Positions 8,415 to 16,193 of a stretch of DNA of 64,000 bases are shown here, piece by piece (position 1 is the stretch's first letter; every line of letters begins with the position of its first letter). The DNA lies in NCBI RefSeq assembly GCF_036195325.1, contig NZ_CP108101.1:6634001-6698000 (forward strand), read 5' to 3'. The position numbers and the translations under genes were made by a program. The notes beneath the pieces were generated by a model. The model saw only the letters and a program-made list of their open reading frames with translations. It did not search any database and was not told the DNA's origin. The DNA comes from Streptomyces sp. NBC_00234. GTDB lineage: Bacteria; Actinomycetota; Actinomycetes; Streptomycetales; Streptomycetaceae.

Positions 8415-8452
8415 CTACGTTCTTCACCACGCACCGCGTCTACGTGCGTAGA
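8415..8452 (+). promoter_or_regulatory. Operator upstream of the dihydropyrimidinase leader (copy 2)
   Basis: It carries TCTACG-TG-CGTAGA (8439-8452) and the same preceding sequence pattern (TACGTTCT, then ACGCAC) as the block at 1375-1412. About 31 of 38 positions match. It ends 27 nt before the ATG of the leader ORF at 8480, closer than copy 1, so a bound repressor would cover the promoter or early transcript. Confidence 0.6.
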
Positions 8453-8479
8453 CCCATTCCGCGCCGCGAGGAGGGGTAC

Positions 8480-8596
8480 ATGAGCCGCACCGTCGTCCGC
8501 GGCGGCCTCGTCGTCACCGCGTCCGACGACGTCCACGCCTACGCGCTCATCCAGCGAGTACCCGAATCCCGATGCGAAGGGCAGCAGAAGCCATGA
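8480..8596 (+). pseudogene. Truncated 5' end of a second dihydropyrimidinase gene, now a 38-codon leader ORF
   Basis: This ORF is too short for a usual gene call. It has an excellent ribosome site (GAGGAGGGG at 8469-8476, 3 nt before the ATG). Its first 24 residues (MSRTVVRGGLVVTASDDVH, then AYALI) align with residues 1-24 of the intact dihydropyrimidinase just downstream (MTRTLITGGLVITASDELH, then VDVLI). After that the similarity ends abruptly and 14 unrelated codons follow. Its TGA overlaps the ATG of the intact gene in ATGA, so ribosomes finishing it can restart on hydA. It is most simply a recombination scar that now acts as a coupled leader. The break lies near 8550. Confidence 0.7.
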
Positions 8597-9984
8597 CACG
8601 CACTCTGATCACCGGCGGCCTCGTCATCACCGCCTCCGACGAGCTCCACGTCGACGTGCTCATCGACGGTGGCCGCGTCGTGGCCATGGCAACCCACGAC
8701 ACGCATGAGTGGACCGCGGACCACGTCATCGACGCTGCGCAGAAGTACGTGATCCCGGGTGGGGTCGACGCGCATACGCACATGGAGATGCCCTTCGGCG
8801 GCACGTTCGCCTCCGACACCTTCGAGACCGGCACGCGGGCCGCGGCCTGGGGCGGCACGACGACCATCGTCGACTTCGCCATCCAGCCCAAGGGGGGATC
8901 GCTCAGCGAAGGGCTCGACGCGTGGCACGAGAAGGCGGACGGCGCGTGCGCGATCGACTACGGGTTCCACATGATCATGTCCGATGTGAACGAGTCCTCG
9001 CTCAAGGAGATGGACCGGCTCGTGTCGGCCGGCGTGAGTTCGTTCAAGCTGTTCACCGCGTACCCGGGGGTGTTCCTCTCCGACGACGGCCAGATTCTCC
9101 GGGCCATGCAGCGCGCCGGTTCGAACGGCGGGCTGGTGATGACGCACGCGGAGAACGGGCTCGCCATCGATGTCCTGGTGGAGCAGGCACTGGCGCGCGG
9201 TGAGAGGGATCCGCGCTACCACGGTGAAGTCCGGAAGGCGCTTCTCGAGGCGGAGGCGACGCATCGGGTGATCAAGCTGAGCCAGGTCGCGGGCGCTCCC
9301 GTCTACGTGGTGCACGTGTCCGCGCAGGAGGCCGTCGCCGAACTGGCGCGGGCCCGGGACGAGGGCCTTCCGGTGTTCGGGGAGACCTGCCCGCAGTACC
9401 TCTTCCTGTCGACGGACAACTTGGCCGAGCCCGATTTCGAGGGCGCGAAGTATGTCTGCTCGACTCCGCTGCGCCCGAAGGAGCATCAGGAGGCTTTGTG
9501 GCGCGGGCTGCGGACGAACGATCTGCAGGTGGTGTCCACGGACCACTGTCCGTTCTGCTTCAAGGGGCAGAAGGAGATGGGCCGCGGCGACTTCTCGAAG
9601 ATTCCGAACGGCATGCCGGGTGTCGAGAACCGGATGGACCTGCTGCACCAGGCCGTCGTCGACGGGCACATCAGCCGTCGCCGCTGGATCGAGATCGCGT
9701 GCGCGGCGCCGGCCCGGATGTTCGGCCTGTACCCGAAGAAGGGCACGATCGCTCCGGGGGCCGACGCCGACATCGTCATCTACGACCCGCATGCCGAGCA
9801 GATCATGTCCGCCGAGACGCATCACATGAACGTCGACTACTCGGCCTACGAGGGCAAGCGCGTGACGGGGCGGGTGGAGACCGTGCTGTCGCGCGGTGTT
9901 CCGGTGATCGACGCACGCACCTATGTGGGTCACGCGGGGCACGGGACGTATCTGCCGCGGGGGATCTGCCAGTTCGTGAACTGA
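8593..9984 (+). CDS. hydA: Dihydropyrimidinase / D-hydantoinase
   Basis: A 463-residue cyclic amidohydrolase that opens dihydrouracil or 5-substituted hydantoins to N-carbamoyl amino acids. The binuclear metal site is visible: His61 and His63 (VDAHTHMEMPF), the carbamylated Lys152 (SSFKLFTAYPG), later histidines in HAENG and VYVVHVS, and the Asp in VSTDHCPF. The start at 8593 is favoured because it matches the family N terminus and overlaps the leader stop codon; an in-frame ATG at 8572 would add seven residues. Its codons include many more T- and A-ending choices (CTT, TTG, GAT, CAT, GTT, TAT) than its neighbours, which suggests a different origin. N-carbamoyl-amino acids made here feed the nitrilase at 1456. 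Confidence 0.94.
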   Translation: MTRTLITGGLVITASDELHVDVLIDGGRVVAMATHDTHEWTADHVIDAAQKYVIPGGVDAHTHMEMPFGGTFASDTFETGTRAAAWGGTTTIVDFAIQPKGGSLSEGLDAWHEKADGACAIDYGFHMIMSDVNESSLKEMDRLVSAGVSSFKLFTAYPGVFLSDDGQILRAMQRAGSNGGLVMTHAENGLAIDVLVEQALARGERDPRYHGEVRKALLEAEATHRVIKLSQVAGAPVYVVHVSAQEAVAELARARDEGLPVFGETCPQYLFLSTDNLAEPDFEGAKYVCSTPLRPKEHQEALWRGLRTNDLQVVSTDHCPFCFKGQKEMGRGDFSKIPNGMPGVENRMDLLHQAVVDGHISRRRWIEIACAAPARMFGLYPKKGTIAPGADADIVIYDPHAEQIMSAETHHMNVDYSAYEGKRVTGRVETVLSRGVPVIDARTYVGHAGHGTYLPRGICQFVN

Positions 9985-10079
9985 GACCCGGCCCGGTCCT
10001 GCTGACCGGCCGGCCGCCGCCTTCCCTCGCGCCCGAGCACATCGGGCCGGAACGGCAGCCGGTCGGCCGGCCACGCGGT

Positions 10080-10631
10080 TCAGGACGGAATCGTCACGGA
10101 GAGCAGCGGGCCCTCCAGTACGTCGCTTTGCGACAGATCGATCCCGAAGCGGGACTCCATCATGGCCAGCACCCGCATCTCGGGATCGAGGCCGGCGTCC
10201 CCCAGCGCCGGAATCAGGAGATCCGGGGCGGCACCCTCGCTCTCGTGCTCACGCCCGGGTTCGAAGCGGCAGACGACGGTCCCCGACTGTGCGTACGTGA
10301 ACATCATGTCGGAGTTGACGGTGCACCAGAACTCGATCACCTCCGTCCCGGAAGAGATCCGTGAGAGGTCCTCCGGGCTGCTCACACGGACCGGGCCTCC
10401 CTCCGCCATCAGAAAGCCCCAGCCGTTGGCCTGGCCGGAACGCAGGGCGACACCGTCGCTCTCGTCCGCGCGCTCGTTCGCCTCCACGCGCGTCAGCAGG
10501 GACGCGTCTCGCTCCGCCGTACCCCCTGCCACGCGGGCCAGCAGGTCCGACGCCGACGTGTCGCGGGCGAAGACCACCCAGTACCCGAACTCGAAGAGGT
10601 CCTCATCGGCGATCCACCGAATTCCATCCAT
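10080..10631 (-). CDS. DUF6461-family protein
   Basis: A 183-residue cytosolic protein with the pattern I associate with streptomycete DUF6461 proteins: a Trp-rich N terminus (IRWIADEDLFEFGYWVVFAR), then NGWGFLMAEGGPVRVSSPE, then a region with EFWCTVNSDMMFTYAQSG, and a helical C-terminal domain. The function of the family is not established. It is on the same strand just downstream of the large nuclease-domain protein, the usual place for an immunity gene. However, a strong hairpin (10653-10683) lies between them, so it may have its own promoter. It has no signal peptide and no catalytic motif I can recognise. Confidence 0.75.
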   Translation of the reverse strand: MDGIRWIADEDLFEFGYWVVFARDTSASDLLARVAGGTAERDASLLTRVEANERADESDGVALRSGQANGWGFLMAEGGPVRVSSPEDLSRISSGTEVIEFWCTVNSDMMFTYAQSGTVVCRFEPGREHESEGAAPDLLIPALGDAGLDPEMRVLAMMESRFGIDLSQSDVLEGPLLSVTIPS

Positions 10632-10652
10632 AGCGACTCCGTTCCGATGAAA

Positions 10653-10683
10653 GGGGGCCCGGCACCGATGGTGCCGGGCCCCC
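10653..10683 (-). terminator. Hairpin between the large secreted gene and the DUF6461 gene
   Basis: A perfect 14-bp stem (10653-10666 with 10670-10683, starting GGGGGCCCGGCACC) with a 3-nt loop. It follows the stop of the 1480-aa gene by 16 nt on the minus strand and precedes the DUF6461 start by 21 nt. It would end the large transcript or limit read-through into the small gene. Confidence 0.7.
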
Positions 10684-10699
10684 TCATGATGCCGTGCTG

Positions 10700-13600
10700 T
10701 CAGGGAAGCCTGACCTGGCAGAAGGTGTTCGGGTCACAGCCTTCGAACCCGGGCACTTCCACGTAGTAGGCGTCGTTGTCGGCAAGACGCACCTTCGGGC
10801 TCCATCGCCCGAGGGCTCCTCCTTCTTCCGTGTTCTGGCTCAGCGGAATGTTGCCGCGCCCGCACACCTCCGTCCAGGTGGGAACTCCCTCGCGGTCGTC
10901 GATGTACAGATTCCAGCCGGTGGTGGGCTCGTCCACCGCGTAGAACTGCGCACACTGCGAACCGGACGTGATGCCCGGCATCTGCCCACCGCTCTCACGC
11001 GAGGCCGCGAACGGGTACTCGTCGCAGCTGGGGGTGTCCGTATCCGGATGCTTCACGAACTTGGCGATCGCCAGGCGGCACATCGCGTCGCGATTGTCCT
11101 TCTGCGCGGTCTTGCTCTTCAGACGGTGCAGCGGCTTCTTGTGCTGCTTGCTTCCCGGGTGCGACGGCAGCTTCTGCATGAGCGTCCAGTACAGGGCGGC
11201 AGCCGCGGGGTGCTCCTGTGTGTTCACCGCGAACGACGGGGTGAACTCCGGGAACACACAGCCCGGTAGCTTGCCGGAGAACTCGTTGTCGCACCGGATG
11301 TCGAGCGACTTCGGCGCGTCGTGGTCGAAGCCCATGGTCGGGGCGCCGTCGATGGTGCCGGAGAAGGTCCAGTGGAGGTGGTTGCGGCTGGCTCCGGTGC
11401 TCAGGGACCACTCGGTCGTGGCCGTCGCGGTGGCCTTGTGCTTGTCGGCCGCGCTGATCCAGGCCGGCGTTCCGGTCCAGTTCGGCAACGCGGACCCGCA
11501 GTCGGGACCGCAGTAGAACTGGATGTTGACGCCGTACTTCTTGGACGCCATGTAGGGGTCGACCTTGGTCGGCGTCAGCGAGACGGTCTGGGTGATCGTC
11601 TTCGCGTTGACCGAGAGGTCGATCTGGTGCCGGTACTCCAGGTACGCCTTTCCGAGCGTCACACCGTCCTTGATCACACCGATGGTGAACTCGTCGAGGA
11701 TGCACGCCTCGAAGCGGTCACGGGTGATCTGCGGCGGACCCGTGAACGCGCAGGCCGCGTTCTCCCCCGGGGTTACGGCCGCGGCGGCCGAAGACGAAGC
11801 CGCTGCCTTCCCGGATGCCCCGGGCTTCGCTGCCGACCCGGATTTCCCGAAGGTGAAGCAGACCTGGTCGTATTCCTTGCCGGAGACGTCCTGACACTTC
11901 GAGCCGCCGTCCGCGGTCCGCAGGCCCGACAGGGCCCCCACGGCCGGGAAGAAGGCGGGGAGCGTCTCGGGCGCGTCGGGGATCTCCGGGTCGGGTGCGC
12001 CCGGGACGGGGTCCGGGAAGCCCACTCCCTCGAACCCGTCCCAGTCACCCGGAACGAACGCCACCGCGTCGAAGGCGATGTCCTCGTCGCCCGTCCCGTC
12101 CGAGGTGACCGTGTTGAGCCGCACCTCGGGCACGTTGTTGAACCGGAAGGCCCCGAGCGACACCCAGCGGTTGGAGCTGCCGGGCTGCGAGATCTTCACG
12201 TACTTCGAGCCGGAGCCCGTCTTGATCTCGTACGTGGCGTACTTCGTGTGGGCACCGTGATCGGGCAGGTGAACCATGACCTTGGCCTGGCTCTTGAGTT
12301 CCTGGTTCAGCTTCCAGATGCCCTCGGCCTTGAGACGCATTCCCTTCTCGTCGGCCATGCGGGTGTGGCCGAAGTAGAAGTGGCCGCCGAAACCGGCTCC
12401 GAGCTGGTGCAGGTCCACCTTGGACGGATACGTCGACTCGGTCCCGTTGTTCGAGAAATCGAACGAGAAGGTGCCCGAGTTGGTCCAGGAGTTCGTGCAA
12501 CCGGGGCGGACCACCGGCGTTCCCTGGGGCAGGTCGTCCACGATGAGCGCGTTCGAAGGGAGCCCGCTGGTGGTGCAGTTCGGCGGGTACGCGGTTCCGT
12601 CGGCCTCCTCCGGATAGGTGTCGTTGAAGCGGTGGAACTCGTTGCCGCAGCTGTAGGAGCAGTCGGTCTTCCACTGCACCGACTGGTGCCACCAGCATTT
12701 CGAGTCCGCACGGGTGCAGGGACCGGTGGTCTCACTGGCGTTGGAGGCGCTGTCGGAGATCTTCGCCGGGTCGCACTCGTTGTACGGACCGCAGAAGAGG
12801 TCCTCCGGCGGCTTCAGCTGGGCGCGGTTCTGCTTGGCACTGCCCTTGACCGTGGAGTCGCCTTCCGTGCCGTTCCACCAGGCCGCGCGGAACGCGGGGA
12901 CCAGGTTTCCGGGGGACTCGAGGAACGACGGCGGATGGGCCGCGAAGCCCAGGACCTTCTCGGGGTAGGGCCAGTGCTGCGGACGGGCCGCGGTCGAGGC
13001 GTCCTCGTTGCCCCGGCTGTCCTCCATGAACGGGGTGCGTCCGGCGTCCCACTCGGGGTTCGCGGGGTTGTTGGCCCAGCCCACGCCCCACGGCTCGTTG
13101 CCGTTGACGTTCTCGTAGAAGCCGGAGTTGTAGGCCCACAGCGCGAAGAACCAGTTCTCCAGGCGCTTGGGGTCACCGTCGTGGACCTCCACACCGGCGC
13201 GCTTGGCCTGGTTCCACTTCTCCACCAGGATCTGGAGACCGCCCGCGATGTTGGCCGTGTAGTCCAGAGCGACCGCACGCTGCTTCTGGTAGTCCCAGGC
13301 GGCGCCGCCGTGACCGTCCTCGCGTCCGGCCATCCGCATGTGGTCGGTGACCTGCGTGATGCCGTAGCCGCAGTCCGCCTCGGCGAAGTCGACATCCCAG
13401 TCGTTGGCGGAGTCGCCGTCGTACAGGTCGATGCCGTAGTAGTTGCCGATCAGCGGGTTCGCCGTGACACCGGGGACGGCGACGCGTGCCGCCTGCCACA
13501 TGTTCGATTCCTGCGTCGTGATGCCGAGCAGGATCTGTGCCGGGACCCGGCCGCCGCCCTCGAGCACGGGGTTGGGGAAGAGGGTCTGCGGCTGGTACGC

Positions 13601-15142
13601 CGGCATACCCAGGTTCTTCCAGTTGGCGGCACGCGAGATGTGCTTGTTGAGACCGCCCACGATGGCCTGGTCGACGGCCCACTCGACCTGGCGCGGCTTG
13701 GGCTGCATGGCCTGGTTGCGCGGGTCGTTGCGCGGCACCGAGCATGTGCGCTCGGACTCGACGATCTCCGTCGGCGAACTGGCTGCCGCGGCGAGCCGGC
13801 CCGCGGACGACGTCTCGCCGGACTTCTTCGCCACGCGCTTCTCGCTACCGCCGGCGCGCAGGCGCAGGGAGGGCTTGAGCCCCTCCGCCCACTGCTTCGA
13901 CTTGGCCTTGAGAGGCTTGACGGTGAAGCGGGCCTCCTTGCCGGTGTCGCGCACGGTGGTGGTGATGCTGACCGACCGCGCATCGGTGGCTGCCTGGGGA
14001 TGCAGGAAGGACGGCGAGCCCTTCCCGTCCGCCCAGGTGGTGTGCTCGACGACGGCTTCGGCCCGCGTGGAGACCACGGCGTCCTTGGAGGACTTCGCCA
14101 GTCGGGTGACTCCCGAGGGCAGCGTCCGGACCTGGGCGACCTCGCCCGTGATGTAGACCTGCCGGCCCGCACGGGTCAGGCCCGCCTTGGACAGCTTGGC
14201 CCGGCCGATGACGTCCGCCTTGCCGGGCCCTGCCGTGCCGGAGAGGTGCTTGACGAAGGTGTTCGCCTCGGTCTTCTTCGTCTTCCGGGCCTGGCGGTCC
14301 AGGAAGACCACACCGCCCTTCGCGTCCGGCGTGATCCGGTACGGCGTCCCCGACGTACGGGTGAGGACCTTCTTGCCGCCCTTCGCGCCGACCGAGACCA
14401 GCTGCGAGCCGAAGGCGGCGACGATGCTGCCCCCACTGCCCGCCACGGCCGAGGTGACCTGCCCCTTGGTCAGAACCGGCGCGGACAGCTTGCCCGTGAC
14501 GGTGTCCAGGGTCGTCAGGCGGGTGCTGGTCTTGTCCTCACCCATCGACTGGGTGAGAACCGCGGTCTCGCCCGCGCCGCAGCCCGGGTTGTAGTACGAG
14601 AGGGACGTGGTCAGGCCCAGCTTGGTCACGCTGCCGGTGGCCAGTTCCACCACAGCGGTGAAGCCGCCCCTCGCCATCAGCTTGGGGTTGTTGGTGAACG
14701 TGCGCGGCGCGTACACGACGACAGCGCGCTTGCCCGAAGCGGTCAGACAGGCGTTGCCGATCCAGGAGTCGGCGTCGAAGCCGGGTTCGGAGAGCGAGGC
14801 CGTGGTCTCCCAGGCGTAGCCGTCCTTCTCACGGGCCGTCAGGATGTGGAATCCCTGGGCGTCCCCTGTCGTCGTCCAGGCCGTATCGCCGGACTTCTTC
14901 CAGTCCTTGCCGAGCACCTCCGGGCGCTCGGCCGCGGGGACCTGGGGTGGCGGCACCGTGGATGCCGCCGCTGTCCGCGTACTGCCGTCGCCGATCGGGG
15001 CGTCGGCCTGGGCGGAAATCTGGATCATTCCGGTGAGCACGACGGTGGCGACCGCCACGGCCATAGGTGCTCTTAATCTCCGATTCGGTATCACATCACG
15101 CTTTCTTGACAAGCCCTTCCCGGAACAGGAAGGGAAATCCAT
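10700..15142 (-). CDS. Large secreted protein: lytic-transglycosylase-like, golvesin-like and C-terminal NucA/NucB-like nuclease regions
   Basis: A 1480-residue exported protein. A Sec signal peptide (RRLRAPMAVAVATVVLTGM to about AQADA) is near residue 45 when counted from ATG 15142; a GTG at 15094 (residue 17) gives a more normal signal length, and neither start has a strong RBS. Residues 60-440 look like repeated beta-propeller-type strands. Around 530-700 is an SLT-like region (ILLGITTQESNMWQAAR, then DCGYGITQVTDHMRMAG). About 865-1030 is a golvesin/CBM-like beta domain (LIVDDLPQGTPV to FDAVAFVPGDWDG). Near 1372, CDEYPFAASRESGG is the hallmark of NucA/NucB secreted DNases. It could act on mycelial walls and extracellular DNA or be an exported toxin. 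It lies inside the pyrimidine gene region and is probably an insertion. Confidence 0.8.
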   Translation of the reverse strand: MDFPSCSGKGLSRKRDVIPNRRLRAPMAVAVATVVLTGMIQISAQADAPIGDGSTRTAAASTVPPPQVPAAERPEVLGKDWKKSGDTAWTTTGDAQGFHILTAREKDGYAWETTASLSEPGFDADSWIGNACLTASGKRAVVVYAPRTFTNNPKLMARGGFTAVVELATGSVTKLGLTTSLSYYNPGCGAGETAVLTQSMGEDKTSTRLTTLDTVTGKLSAPVLTKGQVTSAVAGSGGSIVAAFGSQLVSVGAKGGKKVLTRTSGTPYRITPDAKGGVVFLDRQARKTKKTEANTFVKHLSGTAGPGKADVIGRAKLSKAGLTRAGRQVYITGEVAQVRTLPSGVTRLAKSSKDAVVSTRAEAVVEHTTWADGKGSPSFLHPQAATDARSVSITTTVRDTGKEARFTVKPLKAKSKQWAEGLKPSLRLRAGGSEKRVAKKSGETSSAGRLAAAASSPTEIVESERTCSVPRNDPRNQAMQPKPRQVEWAVDQAIVGGLNKHISRAANWKNLGMPAYQPQTLFPNPVLEGGGRVPAQILLGITTQESNMWQAARVAVPGVTANPLIGNYYGIDLYDGDSANDWDVDFAEADCGYGITQVTDHMRMAGREDGHGGAAWDYQKQRAVALDYTANIAGGLQILVEKWNQAKRAGVEVHDGDPKRLENWFFALWAYNSGFYENVNGNEPWGVGWANNPANPEWDAGRTPFMEDSRGNEDASTAARPQHWPYPEKVLGFAAHPPSFLESPGNLVPAFRAAWWNGTEGDSTVKGSAKQNRAQLKPPEDLFCGPYNECDPAKISDSASNASETTGPCTRADSKCWWHQSVQWKTDCSYSCGNEFHRFNDTYPEEADGTAYPPNCTTSGLPSNALIVDDLPQGTPVVRPGCTNSWTNSGTFSFDFSNNGTESTYPSKVDLHQLGAGFGGHFYFGHTRMADEKGMRLKAEGIWKLNQELKSQAKVMVHLPDHGAHTKYATYEIKTGSGSKYVKISQPGSSNRWVSLGAFRFNNVPEVRLNTVTSDGTGDEDIAFDAVAFVPGDWDGFEGVGFPDPVPGAPDPEIPDAPETLPAFFPAVGALSGLRTADGGSKCQDVSGKEYDQVCFTFGKSGSAAKPGASGKAAASSSAAAAVTPGENAACAFTGPPQITRDRFEACILDEFTIGVIKDGVTLGKAYLEYRHQIDLSVNAKTITQTVSLTPTKVDPYMASKKYGVNIQFYCGPDCGSALPNWTGTPAWISAADKHKATATATTEWSLSTGASRNHLHWTFSGTIDGAPTMGFDHDAPKSLDIRCDNEFSGKLPGCVFPEFTPSFAVNTQEHPAAAALYWTLMQKLPSHPGSKQHKKPLHRLKSKTAQKDNRDAMCRLAIAKFVKHPDTDTPSCDEYPFAASRESGGQMPGITSGSQCAQFYAVDEPTTGWNLYIDDREGVPTWTEVCGRGNIPLSQNTEEGGALGRWSPKVRLADNDAYYVEVPGFEGCDPNTFCQVRLP

Positions 15143-16193
15143 GGGGGGTTATATCGGGTCGGCACCACATCAGTGCCGCCTCGAATGGGACGACACCGGG
15201 CGCGAGGTTCCCCGATGCCGTGACAGAGCTCGGCCGATCCGGTCCGCTGTCTTGATCGCCTTGGCGTTGTGTGCCTTTTCGCTCGACAGTCCGGAGTGGT
15301 TCCCGGCGTTCGGCTGCCGCTGAATGCGTGGTTCCGCGGAGGACCGCCGTATCGGCGGGGCATGGCCGCGGAGGTGTGGCCGGACGAGGAGTGATGTGCC
15401 GTCCTGGGGGGCTCCGGGGTCAGTCGGAGACCTTCTGTGCGGCTGCTCGTCGGGGTCTTCGTCGGCCGGGAGGCCGACGTCGCCCGCATTGCGTCATGGC
15501 CCTGACAAAACCTGGGAAAGGTGGAAAAAAGTCGACCTACTGCAGTTCTTGGACTCGGTTCCGATGTCCGCAGCCGCAGTGGCCGCAATTCTTGCGCGCA
15601 CCTTGTGACCCCCCAGTCAGGTAACGTCGATCCATTGTCGCGGCGGTGAATTCACTTCCCGTTCAACGCGACTGAATACGTGGTCCGGACCATACCTGAT
15701 CATGCAGATCGGCTGTCAACTGCTTTTTTCCGTTGAGAACTAAGTGGCAATCAGCACGAGAGGGGGCGAATGTCCGGATGGCGGCGTCACGCGCAGGGTG
15801 CCGCCCATGCCGACGGATGAGCAGGGGCACCGTGGGAGGGCCTCTTCCCAAGGCCCGGGAAGCGGTCCAGGATTGTCCCCCCGCGACTCGCGTTCCGGGC
15901 GTCGTCGCACAAGGTCCGGCATGGCCTGATGTGGAAGGATCTGCCGGAGTACGTCTCTCAAGGGCAGCGCCCGCAGAGCCTCTGTCAGCGTGCCCTTGAG
16001 TACCTGAAGACCGGAGCTTGGGAGAGGGCGGTATGCGCACGGGGCGACTGCGACGGCGCACCGGTCCCACCCCTCGTACGTTCCTCCCGCGCGATGAACC
16101 CGTCGTCGGGGGACGGACGTTCACCGGCCGTGCCGGGCACGGCACGCACACCCTCCGCGCCACCTGTCAGTACCTGGACTAGGAGCACCTGTC
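15143..16193. other. Gene-poor 1-kb stretch
   Basis: No ORF here has convincing codon bias, ribosome site or family similarity. Short open frames at 15271-15624, 15744-15929 and from 15929 do not agree with one another, and one (MWKDLPEYVSQGQRPQSLC at 15929) reads like protein for about 35 codons before degenerating, so decayed genes are possible. The base composition is locally lower in G+C around 15500-15750. It contains a TGGTCCGGACCA palindrome (15681-15692) and a 10-bp dyad CTCAAGGGCA/TGCCCTTGAG (15957-15966 and 15991-16000). It should include the promoters of the large secreted gene and of the oxidoreductase at 16194. Confidence 0.5.
15681..15692. promoter_or_regulatory. DasR-site-like palindrome TGGTCCGGACCA
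   Basis: A perfect 12-bp palindrome that differs from the core of the DasR responsive element (TGGTCTAGACCA) only in the two central bases. DasR is the GntR regulator of chitin and N-acetylglucosamine genes. It is 538 nt before the large secreted gene and 501 nt before the oxidoreductase gene, so its target, if any, is unclear. It could be left over from a lost chitin-type gene. Confidence 0.35.

Noticed and set aside
9985..10079. A possible terminator after hydA
   Set aside because: The GGCCGGCC-type arms pair only partly and the spacing is irregular, so I do not list it.
11321..15076. A 1251-codon open frame on the plus strand opposite the large secreted gene
   Set aside because: It is the antisense shadow of the 1480-aa gene: high G+C in the third position of the real gene removes stops on the other strand. 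It has no ribosome site and an Arg/Gly/Val-rich composition without domains.
15271..16000. Small ORFs in the gap between the large secreted gene and the F420-type oxidoreductase
   Set aside because: They overlap in different frames, lack consistent codon bias and ribosome sites, and match no family I know. Decayed genes remain possible.
16162..16193. Direct repeat CACCTGTC before the oxidoreductase start
   Set aside because: Two 8-nt copies around the ribosome site are likely chance in this composition, with no third copy.
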